64,000 nt of DNA from Rhinopomastus cyanomelas (taxonomy: Eukaryota; Chordata; Aves; Bucerotiformes; Rhinopomastidae): the NCBI GenBank assembly GCA_013400115.1, contig VXBP01010258.1, positions 298,823-362,822 on the forward strand, given 5' to 3'. Each line of letters opens with the position of its first letter. Positions within the stretch are counted from its first letter, which is position 1. Positions 35,201-47,200 of the stretch are shown piece by piece. The translations under genes were made by a program, and so were the position numbers. The notes beneath the pieces are model-generated. The model saw only the letters and a list, made by a program, of their open reading frames with translations. It was not told the origin of the DNA and made no database searches.

Positions 35201-38200
35201 AATTCCCCATCCCTGGAGGTTCTTAAAAGTCAGACAGATGAAGTGCTGAGGGAGATGGTTTAGGGGTGACCTGGCAGTGCTGGGTAGAATGTTGGACTTG
35301 ATGATCCTAAAAAGCCTCTTCTCCTTCTGTGAAACAGTCTGCAAACGAGCATACTCCTGTGTTTGAACCCTTGGATCAAAGGCCATCTCTGCAAAGACAG
35401 GTTTTTACTGCATTTTCCATCTCTTCTTTTAGAAGATGAGTTTTGATGTATGTAGAATTCTCCTCTGTTTTCTACCTGCACTTTGCTTGATTGATGGCCA
35501 CAGTTCATCCCGTGGAAGGCAGGGATAAAACAGAACTGCATTTTTTGCCTCCCTCCATCAACCAACATCTGGAAGAAATGATGTTTATGCTGCTTCCAAC
35601 CAGTGCCTCTGCGAGCACATCTTGTTGCCAGGTGAGCTCCTTTTTATCATCTTGGTTCCTCATGCTGCAAGACCTTCTGGAATTCACCTCCTGCCCAGCT
35701 CAGGGGATTCTTCCAATGCCATTTTGGCTGGATCATTCCTAAACGCAACCAGCTACAGCTTTTGTGGCTGCAGAAAAGAGATCCTCCAAAACAAACCCCA
35801 AATCAAACACATTTTTTACTCTTTTCCTTTCACAACTCCAAGCAGTAACAAATTCTTCTGTTACAAATCATCTTTTCCTGGAGCTCCACTCACATTTGAG
35901 AAATATGTTTATTTTCATGACTTCCCTGGCTACTTTTCTTAGGCTTTTCTCCAGTTTCTCTCTCCTAGTTTCTTTTGGTGTTTTTGTAGTTAGTTCCTCT
36001 CTTTCAGCTTAGCAATGTGATTTTGGGAATGTTCGTGTTGATGATTAAATAATTGTTGCAGATAGTCTCAATGACCAGTCAAACTGTTAAAAGTGTTGAG
36101 GTTTGTAGGATTTTCTGGATTAATGGCTCCTTCACAAACATTTCTTTTCAAAAAGGAGTGAAGGGTGGGTGTCAGGAGGATGGAGCCAGGCTCTGCTCAG
36201 TGCCATCTAATGATAGGACAAGGGGCAATGGGTGTGAGCTGGGACATAGGAGGTTCCACATCAGTAGAAGAAGGAACTTCTTCACGGTGAGACTGACAGA
36301 GCCCTGGAAGGGGCTGCCCAGGGGGATTTTGGAGTCTCCTTCTCTGGAGATGTTTAAAACCCACCTGGATGTGTTCTTGTGCGGCCTGGTCTAGGTGATC
36401 CTGCTCTGGTGGGGGGATTGGTCTAGATGATCTTTCAAAGTCCCTTCCAATCCCCAGCGTTCTGTGATCCCGTGAGCACAGGGTGATATTCTTGCCTGAG
36501 AGAAATACTTTTACCTTCTGTTAATATTTCTAGTCCTTCAGAGAAGACATCAACAGCTTGGAAGATACTTGTTATAGACAACAAAATTGAAATCCTAAAG
36601 GATGATTTTACCCATGTTAGACTATCAAGGAAAATTACAGGAATTAAAAAATGCATTTGAAAAAACAGTGCAAAACTTTCTGCATGAATTGCTACTGAAT
36701 TATCCGCCCTGTAGCAAACCTGTATTAAAGTCTGAGCACTCATCAAATCATTCTAATAAGCTAAAATCATGAAGACAAACTTGTGTGCAGCAAACGCAGC
36801 TGGAAGATGAGGAATATTCTGACCCCCCTCACAGGAGTTTTGCTGCTAGCCCAGCCACAAGCCCACTCCCAAACCATCGTTGCCTGCTTGTCCGTAACAT
36901 ACCTTCAGTTTCTCAGAGGTGAACGAGTTGCACAGGGTATAGTTGGACCAAGTGCGGTTGCTTTCGGGATGGCGGAACCAGTTTCCAGTTTCATCACAGT
37001 ATTTTGAAGCTCTCTCTGGTGGCAAAAGGCAATAGGAGTTGTTTTAGCATAAACATACTCTGCACTTAAAAATCACAGTATTTTAAATTCAATTTAATTT
37101 TAATTTAAGTAGATTAGGGATTGGAAGGGACCTTGAAAGATCACCTAGTCCAATCCCCCTGCCAGAGCAGGATCACCCAGACCAAGTCACACAGGAACAC
37201 ATCCAGGCAGGTTCCAAACCTAACCCTACAGAAGGATCTCCATCCTTAGAAATAAAGTGCCTGAGCAACAAAAACTCAGAGGATTTTCAATCTGTACAAT
37301 TAACATGTTTATCTGGTTTTGTTTGGGGTTTGGTTTGGTTGAGCTTTTTCCCTTTTTCTTTCTTTTCTTTTTTCTTCTTTCTTCTTTTTTTGGTTTGTTT
37401 TTCTGTTTTGTTTTTCTAAGATCTGCCTGATGCTCTACTGATGATACACTTGTAATTTCATAGGATCATGGAATCATTAGGGATTGGAAGGGACCTCAAA
37501 AGATCATCTAGTCCAATCCCCCTGCTGCAGCAGGATCACCTAGACCAAGTCCTAGAGTCAGTCAGACATTTCTCTCTCTCCTCCCGTCTTGACTGAAGCA
37601 GGAGCGTGCACACACCCAGCCCTCACCCGATGCAGTTACGTCTGTGATGATCATCCATTTCAAGAGATTGTTGCAACGAGGAGACTGTTGAAGGACCAAG
37701 CAAAATCCTGATGCCAAACCTGTTCGCTTTCCTCCTGACCCTCACTATGGATGCTGGAAAAGAAATGTGTCCCCTGGCTAGCAAGCCAAAGTAACTGGTT
37801 ATTTCCAAACCTGACATTTGCTGGCATCCACACACAGATGCTAGCAGACTGAAATCTTCGGGTATCAAAGGAATTAATGAGGCTAAAAATGCTGTGAGGA
37901 GAAAAGTCAGCACATGCCAGACACTGGATTCTTTGCCAGTGTTTTGGGTAGACTTAGTTTTGCAGATGAGGGAAGGGCTGGTGTAGCACATCCGCAGTAA
38001 CACATTCCAGAAGACAATTATATAACACAATGGGCTCCCTAGAAATCCAGTGGAGTCCTAGCAAGCACTGAGTTTCCCTCAGTCAGCACAACTGGAACCT
38101 GTATAATAAAGTCGTTTCGTGCACGGTGGGGATGGTAATTGATTTTTAACCTACAGCTTGATAAGAAGCAGGACAGAAATGGACAGAGGAGAAGGAGGAA

Positions 38201-41200
38201 AAGCAGCAGCAGGATAAAGAGTTAGCATTTGGTGTGTTTATCAGCATCTAAACGATATCGCTTCAAGGGAGGACAGGAATATAGGGTCATGGACAGCTCG
38301 ATTTATGAGGTATAGAAATAGAGATCAATCTGGTGCTACTCCAGCTGAGAGTCAGCAAAATGCACACTGGCCCTGATCCAGCTTGGAAACTCCTCTGTTT
38401 CCAAACAGCTCAGCAAAAACAACACCAGGCAATTCACGGCTGAGCTGTTTGTTTATCAGCATCATTGGACTAGCTGATCTTTAAAGGTCCCTTCCAAGCC
38501 CTAATGTTCTGTGACTCTGTGGTCCCCCCACCCCCAGATGCAGCTACACCCCTCACAACAGGAGACTACCTACCATTCCCATGGTACCATTCTGTGATTC
38601 TATGAAAATATATAAACTAGGCACCCAAAGAGATCGATGCATTCCAACTGACCGATGCACATGAAACTCTCCGAGATCTCCCAGTGCTACCAACATGCCA
38701 CCAGAAAAACACTTTCAGCCAACAGCTTGAACGTTCTGGAAACTTCTTTGCAAAGATAAGTTGATAAAAGAAATACTGTACCAGTTGGATCGAAGTCTGG
38801 AAAATAGTCTGGGCAGTTCTGAGCGGTGACTCTTCCAGCAGGAGTGTCGTCCCAGCACAACCAGCCATCCCACGTTCGGTTGCAGAACAGACCTGGGCAT
38901 TTAAGAAGGAATCTTGTCATCTACAGACAATCTCTTGGGTTTTTTGCTTTTTGAAATAAAATCCCCTTTTATTGTTACATGTTGAGTGTCCTTCAGGTGC
39001 TGCAGGGTCCTGACCTGATGTTAGTGGAGTTCATTTTACTGGAAAGCAGTGGTTCAAAGCCTGTTGAACTGGACTTTAAACGTAGGGTCTGATACTACTG
39101 GATCAGAGACTAATGGACTGGAGAACATGTCTGATGAGGAGAAGCTGGGGGAGTTGGGATCAGAGACGGATGGACTGGAGAACACGTCTGATGAGGAGAA
39201 GCTGGGGGAGTTGGGATCAGAGACTAATGGACTGGAGAACATGTCTGATGAGAAGAGGCTGAGGGAGCTGGGAATTTTTAGCCCAAAGACAAGGAAGCTG
39301 AGAGGAGACCTTATTGCCCTTTACAACTCCCTGAAAGGAGGTTGTAGAGAGGCTGCTGTTGGTCTCTTCTCCCAAATAACTGCTGACAGGACGAGAGGAA
39401 ATGACCACTAGTTGCACCAGGGGAAGTTCAAATAGGAAATAAGGAAATATTTCCTTAGTGAAAGAGCAGTTAAACACAGGAACAGACTCCCCAGGGTAGG
39501 AGTGGAGTCCCCATCCCTGCAGGTGTTCTAAAGGCAAGTGGATGTGGCACTTTGGGACATGGTCTAGTGGTCATGCAGATGTTGGGTTGAATGTTGGAAG
39601 GGATGATCTTAGAGGTCCTTTCCAACACTGATGATTCTGTGATGCTGAATTCCTGTTCATGATCCTCCTTCCATCCTTGGGAGTTAAGTGGGTGCACCGG
39701 TGGTACCCAAGACATTACAACCACTGACTTTTCATTTAACAGGTTTGAAAACCTGTGCAAAGATTCAGTGAAATGGAAGGGTAGAAAGGGCTTGCAGGGA
39801 CATCCCAGTGAAGACTGACATCTGTAGAAACTGTTTGCTGTAAGGTTGTTGCCTGGGTGGACACTAGAAATCAGTGACACAACGACACATCCAGCAGAGC
39901 AGGCGCAAGACTGTTTGGTGACAGCAGAGCTCTGCCTGCTGAAGCTGTCTGGACAGGCACGCTGTGATCCTGTCCTCATCATGTGCCTTCTGCAAGGATA
40001 GTGCTGTCGAGCCCGTGACCTTCCAAGCCCCAGAAACAGTGGCCAGATCACTGCTCATTCATGATTCCCACTACAGATGTTACACACTCTGGTTCACAGA
40101 ATCATAGAATCATGAGGGATTGGAAGGCACCTTGAAAGATCATCTAGTCCAATCCCCCTGACACAGCAGGATCACCTCACTGGAGAAGCCATGGAATCAG
40201 AATCACTCAGGGTTGGAAGGAACCACCACCCAGTTCCAACTCCCCCGGCACCTCCTATGTTCTAGCTTCACCCACTGCCCCTTGTCCTATCACTAGATGA
40301 CACTGAGCAGAGCCTGGCTCCATCTTCCTGACACCCACCCTTCAAATATTTATAGACATTAATGAGGTCACCCCTCAGTCTCCTCTTCTCCAAGCTCAAG
40401 AGACCCAGCTCCCTCAGTCTCTCCTCATCAGGGAGGTGCTCCACTGCCATCAACATCTGGATGGCTCTGCGCTGGACTCTCTCCAGCAGCTCCACATCCT
40501 TCTTGAACTGAGCCCATGACCCCATTTAAATACTTCCACCTTTTCCCCTTTATTGGACTGAATTAAAACCTATTTGAAGGAACAGGAATCTCTGTAGTAA
40601 TTCCAAAGCACTTCTGCATCAAGACATGAGTACCTTAATATCTAATTAATTATGTTTTAATGATCCCAGTAAAAACTTTATGGCACAAAGCTATAGAAAT
40701 GCCTTTGTTCTTGTATTACAGAAAAAGAGACATTATCTGAACCTCATCTATGAGGTTAGGTTTTTTAATAATAATTTAATAATATATCTTCTCTTTCAAT
40801 TATGTCCTCATTATCTCTGTTCTTCACTTGCATAAATCCCCACAATTCCTTCAGTATTTTTCCCTCCTCATATCTTCTTCCATATTTTCAGTGAGAAACA
40901 ATGACCAGAAGGCTCAGTCTGAAGCAGAAAAGCTGCTCCATCTAGCCTGTGCTGTTGCAGTACCATTATTACTTGTCATTTCCCTTTTTGTTAATTTTAA
41001 TAAGTACCCAACGAATATGTGTCCTTGGTGCTGCATGAAGCTCTTCTTGCTCCTGTTGTTGCAGGATATAGAATACTGCCTGCACTGGGAGGAAGAGCTG
41101 ATCATCCCCTGGACCCCTTCCAGGCTCTTCTCTTTGTCATCTCTTAAGAGGATGCTAAGTCAGTGTGAATCTGACTACTGCTTGCAGGAGGAAGATGATG

Positions 41201-44200
41201 GATTAGTGAGGAAGGCTGTGGATTAGTGTGCATAAAAAAGAAGATTCCAGTGATGCTGTGAGCAGAGCAATACACAAACACATTTTCTTTCAGAACACTT
41301 TACCTTTTTGTTTATATGGAGGGGCTCTGTTCATCCTTTCGTAGCATTTGAACTGTGAATCTATTATCTTCTGTCGTATGAGTGAGTTTTCAGTGGCTAC
41401 AGGCTCTAATGTAGGATCAGTGTAATTCACAGCAGAAGAAAGACTTGGAGCCAGTCTCTGTACACAAAGGAGAAGCTGTTAGCACAAGTGAACAGGTTGG
41501 GATGACAACATAAAAAACTGAGGACCAGATGCCTGTGTAGTGCCTGTTGCAAAGGCTTGGTCTCTGCACGTGTGTCTACCATTACAACAGGACTTACACT
41601 GCTGGTGAGGAAGATGCTCACTTTTTGTACTAGTTCACCTCACAGAGCTATTTCCTTGGCAGAGCAGAGGGCCAGTAAATGCTTGATGAAGTCTGCAGGA
41701 TATCTTCATTTAGCTCAGCAATGTGCAAAATAGAATCACAGAATCACTAGGGATTGGAAAGGACCTCGAAAGATCATCTAGTCCAATCCCCCTGACACAG
41801 CAGGATCATAGAATCATTAGGGATTGGAAGAGACCTCACAAGATCATCTAGTCCAATCCCCTTGACACAGCAGGATCACCTACACCAAGTCAGACACCCC
41901 AAAGTTACACTCATGCTGATTTCTCCCCAGATGACTTGCCAAAATGCCTCAGTGCCACAGCCCCAATCTGAGCACTGCACGTTTTACATCACCTGTTCTG
42001 AGCTCCTTCAGCTGCTACATCACAGAAACACAGGACTCAGAGTTTAACCCTCACTGCCTGGTCTTTGCTCCTAGTTGAGTTCTTAAACACAGTTTGTCTG
42101 AATCTGAGAGTCTGAATAACTGGGTCCTCTTGGACCAAGTGGTCCTCTTCTCCTCTCTGAGCTGTCAGCTGGGCAAAGGGAAGGACCAGTGCCTCCAGCA
42201 GTTATACTTTATTCCATCTTTCCTTCCATCCACCCATCCATCCCTCTGTTGTGCAGCCCAGGTCTGTGAGCCAGGGTGGGAAACACAGTGTAGAACCTCA
42301 GTTAATTTTGTTCTGCCTCAATCCCCCATTAGGACATTTCTCTGCATGAAAGTAACAGGAAAAGACTTGTTCCTCTGTTTCCCCAAGAAAAACCAATGCT
42401 GCTACTGGACCTGCCCTGTGTGACCCTTTTACTTTGCCCTGTACTCAACTGCATCATGTATACCTCTATAGCACGTAAATACTTCATAACTACATAGCAT
42501 CTACACTACCTTGAAAAGACAAATATAAATCTGTACAAATAGACAATAAATGGATAATAAAAATATGTAATAAGTATATAAAAAGTATATAATAAATATA
42601 TAAGTATATAACAAGTACATAATAAATATATAACCAATATATAACAAATAGATAATAAATATACAGTAAATAGATAATAAATAGATAATAAATATATTTT
42701 AAGTGTACATATATACATAAATATAAATAAATAAAAACCAATTTGCATCTCCTTCACTGGAGATGTTTAAGACCCACCTGGATGTGTTCCTGTGTGACTT
42801 GGTCCAGGTGATCCTGCTGTTGCAGGGGGACTGGACTAGATGGTCTTTTGAGGTCCCTTCCAATCCCTAATGATTCTATGATTTTTTTTTTTGCTCTTGA
42901 ACCTAAGAAGTTATTTTTTTCTTAATTTAATTGACTATTTTTTGATACAAACAGTATCATTTTCACCTGTACACAGCTACTACCTGAAGGCTGGAGGACA
43001 GTGTAGGCAGTTTCTCTTGCTGCACTGAAATAGGTGCTTGAAACAAAACAGGAGGAATAAGAAGGTACTTTCTGGCAGGGACAATTTCATGGACATCTTA
43101 CGTGCTTGCATACAGGCTCTCAGAGATATCCTTGGGCAGGGAAGCCATTTGGAACATTTCACTTGGTCATCCAAGTGAGAAATTAAGCACCTAAAAAGCC
43201 AGAACAGGAAATATAGAAGCACAGCCAAACATCAAAGGTCCCTGACTGAAGATATTAGAGGTGGTAGCTTGAGTCCATGAGGATGATCCTGCTGTGTCAG
43301 GGGGATTGGACTTGATGATTGTTCGAGGTCCCTTCCAATCCCTAATGATTCTATCATTTAAAAAACAACCAAGCAATATCCTAAATCCAGCAAGTCGTAT
43401 AAGACAGGTGACAGGAAAGATGAGGTTCTTCACATTCAGCTCTTCATGTCCGCAGGCTTTGGTGCTTCTCTGAAGTGGTTAATACAAAACCCACCCTTGT
43501 GTTTTCCATCCTTATTTTGAATCATACCTCATTTCCACATGATTTGCATTCAACAAAGGACTAATGATATCCTCAAAAAACGCTAAGGGGACTTTGGTGG
43601 CATCATCTCTGCTCTCAACAGCTCCTCTGTTTGGGAGCACACGCGTGTTTTGAACACATAAGCATCGAATTCTGGTGGGAAAACATCACCGATGTCCCCT
43701 GCCCTGAAACAATGCCTTTATTTTCTTCTTGTTTTCTTCTAGAAAGGAGATGATCTGTTCTCAGCAGCTGCTCCACCAAACGAAATCACTACAATTTCAT
43801 AGTGCACAACAGAAGTACTGGTGCTGCTGGCCGTGAATCCTGTGCTGCTCACTTTCCTTCATTAGCAGAGAATAGAGCGTGACCCAGACGTGAAGCAAGT
43901 GGCCAGTGCCAGCTACGCAGACAGACACCAGAAATCACCCAGCACCCAGAAGACCTTCCCCCTGTTCCATATTTTCTAGCTGCTTTCACACTCTAAAAGG
44001 ACAAACAGCTCTCAGACCCTTTCACGGAACAGAAACGCATCAAATGAAATCAGAAGTGAGATTTGCCATCAGAAGATCTATTTACATCTTTTCACATCTG
44101 TTTATGTCTTTTAAGTGGTGAAGATGTAACCACTGGTAAATAGAGAACATGATTTGGGGAGTAAGATGCAGTTCAGAGACCAAAGACTTGTTACTCTTAA

Positions 44201-47200
44201 AGGTCACTTTCATAACTTGCTGGGGGGGGGAACTAATCACATTTCAGAAGAGGCTGGTTGATGAGAATGTTTTAATCTTTGCAGGCAGTGAGTGTCTGTG
44301 GTGGTAAATAGAATCATAGAATCATTAGGGACTGGAAGGGACCTCGAAAGATCATCCAGTCCAATCCCCCTACAACAGCAGCATCACCTAGACCAAGTCA
44401 CCACAGTATAAGAAAGACATTGTGATATTCCAGTGGGACAGAGTGGGGCAACAAAGCTGGTTAAGGGATGGGAAAACATGTCTTGTGAGGAGAGGCTGAG
44501 GAATTGGGATTGTTTAGCCCAAAGATGAAGAAGCTGGGAGGAGACCTTATTGCCCTTTACAGCTCCCTGAAAGGAGGTTGTAGAGAGGCTGCTGTTGGCC
44601 TCTTCTCCCAAATAACTGCTGACAGGACAAGAGGAAATGGCCACTAATTGCACCAGGGAAAGTTCAGCTTGGAAAGTGGGAAAAAAGTCTTTCCTGAAAG
44701 AGCAGTTGAACATGGGAACAGGCTTCCCACGGTGGTGGTGGAGTCCCCATCCCTGCAGGTGTTCAAAAGGCAAGTGGATGTGGCACTTTGACACATGGTC
44801 TAGTGGTCATGCAGGTGTGGGGTTGAAGGTTGGACTTGATGATCATAGAGGCCCTGTCTAAACTTAATGATTCTGTGAATCTGTGATGATGAACCACATA
44901 ACCAGGAGGACTGTCATTCTATTGCCTCTGCACAAGCCAATTATGGCCAGCAAAATTTCCAGTGCACACATCTGGGACATGGATTCACCCACAATAAAAA
45001 TACGGGTACGACTGTGCAACTAAAGTTCAGTGGAAACTACTTCACTGGTGGAAGTCACTTGATAACCTACATGACATCTAAAGCAATTTTTGCTTAAAAA
45101 TGGAATAATAAATTAAATTATCTAATTCAATTAAATTATCTAGTTTCTCTTAAACTATCTAATTTCTTTTCTTTCTAATTAAATTAAATTATCTAATTTC
45201 TCTTAAATTATCTAATTTCTTTTATTGTTTCTTTTCACAAAGCAGAAAGAAAAAAGTTAGTTGCACAAAATATTTTCCAGGCACTTCTGAAGTTATTAAA
45301 TATCTTGTGTGTGAAATGAAATGAAGGGGTTCTAGATAGGTGTGATACTGTTCATCTGTGATACACCTTGTAAGTCACAGAATCACAGAGCATTAGGGAT
45401 TGGAAGGACCTCAGAAGATCATCTAGTTCAAGCCCCTTGTCAGAGCAGGACCACCTAGACCAAGTCACAGAGGAACACTCACTCTTCCATTGAATTCCTC
45501 GTTAATTACCTACTTATTGCTGTTAGCCTACACTGGAAAAGGTGGCCTTGGGAGTTTGAACAAAATGTTCTTCTACCTTGTATTCCAGCCCTGTATTGAT
45601 GGGGCTCAGTCAGCCCAAAAATCTTGGTGCAGTTTGTAGCATCAGATATGAACTGGTTTAGTCTTCTTGTTTTCCCTACCATCAGGGTCAGGAAGGGGAA
45701 AAGGGGCAGAAATACATCTCTGGGATATGATTCTCTCATCAGAAGCAGCAGGAGCTTGGACATAGCTCTGCTGGGATGAGGAGAAGCCTCAGTGTGCATT
45801 CTGCTAATGAGAGAGGCTGCAACTGTCCCACAAGTCCCCGTGTGTCTCTGTGCAATTAGAATTAATGATGATGAATCACCTCTGTGATTATGTTTTAATG
45901 ATTATATCATTAGTTTAAGTATTTTAGCAATTAAGTCTTAAAACACAATTTTACCATAAAAAAAGCCCAAATTATCTAATTTCCATGTCATTACTACCTA
46001 CAGAACAGAACAAATGTTGGGTGTTCCTCACCCATTGCTGCATGTTGAGAAGCCTTCCCATCAATCAGTGACCTCAGACAGAAACAGAAGTGAAGTTGAT
46101 GCAACAAAGGAAAGGTTGTTCATTCATAAATAGTCTTTATTGCAGAGAAAGAAAGAATTCACAGCTTCACAATCAGGATGTGCTCGTGGCCTGACAAGGA
46201 GGCCTACGATTTCTTCAGCAGCAAGCCGTGCCAGTGATGTCACATGCAGCAGTTTAGCAGCCGTACATATGATGTCACTCCTCAAAGCCCAAGTAAATGA
46301 CGTCATACATACGACCACCAAGCCACCGCGCGACTAGGAACTGCTATAAGAGGATGAATTATCGTTACAGAGAGAAACAACAGGCTGCCAAGTTCTCCTT
46401 ACACCTAGAATTAATGAAGGAACTCAGAGAAAGCAGTTTGGCTTCAGTATTGAAATGACCTAATTGAAACGAGCAAACAGCACTCTGGTTGCTGTAAGAC
46501 AGACATCTGCTACTAACAGGAGCAAGACAGTGCCCATTTCTGCAAGAGAGGATCCAGATAAAGCAACTTTGGGGTCTTTTTCCCCACAAAATACTGGATA
46601 TTAAAAAACAAGCATCCCCAAATATTTTTCTTCCAACACCAAGGAACTTGAAGTATGCAACGGATATACACAGCATTTAAGACAAGAAGGATTTGTAGCT
46701 TTCTTTTCCTTCCTTCCTTCCTTCCTTCTNCTTCCTTCCTTCCTTCGATATATCATTTAAAAATACACTCTTGGTCTACTAGACCTCATTGAATGGTCTT
46801 CTTATGGTCTTCAGCCCAGCATCCTTTTTTTCCTTACTCTATACTTTGTGGATGGCCCGAGACAACACAAAACTACTTGATCAATCATCAATTGCAGGGT
46901 GACACTGAACTACTATCTGTAGGCACTAGATGACAGCCCTAAGTTAACAACATCATGCAGAGACTAAACCTAATGTCCAGCAAAATCGATCATTCACACA
47001 GGAAAGAGACTCAAGTTTGTTTCCTCTCCCCATTTCTTGTAGCTTGATGCTCCTGGACACACTGTGATTAAAAGCTCCAGCTTTTTGAGGAGAGAAACAT
47101 ACACCGAGATGAGCTAATTGCTCCAGTGTGCATAGACTCATGTCCTTGAGGAAACAGACCTCCGCTGCAGTCTGTAGGTCTCAATAATGACCACAAACTG

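Larger units (their letters stand above)
34363..36902 (-). other. CALCR coding intron 4
   Basis: 2.5 kb. It contains a nested CR1 pair (34545-34790), an old CR1 tail (35195-35320) and the right copy of a duplicated chimeric unit (35973-36475). Confidence 0.85.
37016..38781 (-). other. CALCR coding intron 3
   Basis: 1.8 kb, with CR1 tails at 37110, 37460 and 38462 and a T-rich stretch (37313-37410). The rest is single-copy. Confidence 0.85.
38893..41303 (-). other. CALCR coding intron 2
   Basis: 2.4 kb. A CR1 with a 57-bp tandem expansion (39100-39650) and antisense CR1 pieces at 40098-40515 fill about 1 kb. The rest is single-copy. Confidence 0.85.

Noticed and set aside
42490..42757. 83-codon Tyr/Leu/Ile-rich - strand frames resembling membrane proteins
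   Set aside because: They are translations of an AT-rich tandem repeat.
44900..45400. Possible miR-653 partner of miR-489
   Set aside because: No sequence resembling the mature miR-653 was found by eye in the expected interval.
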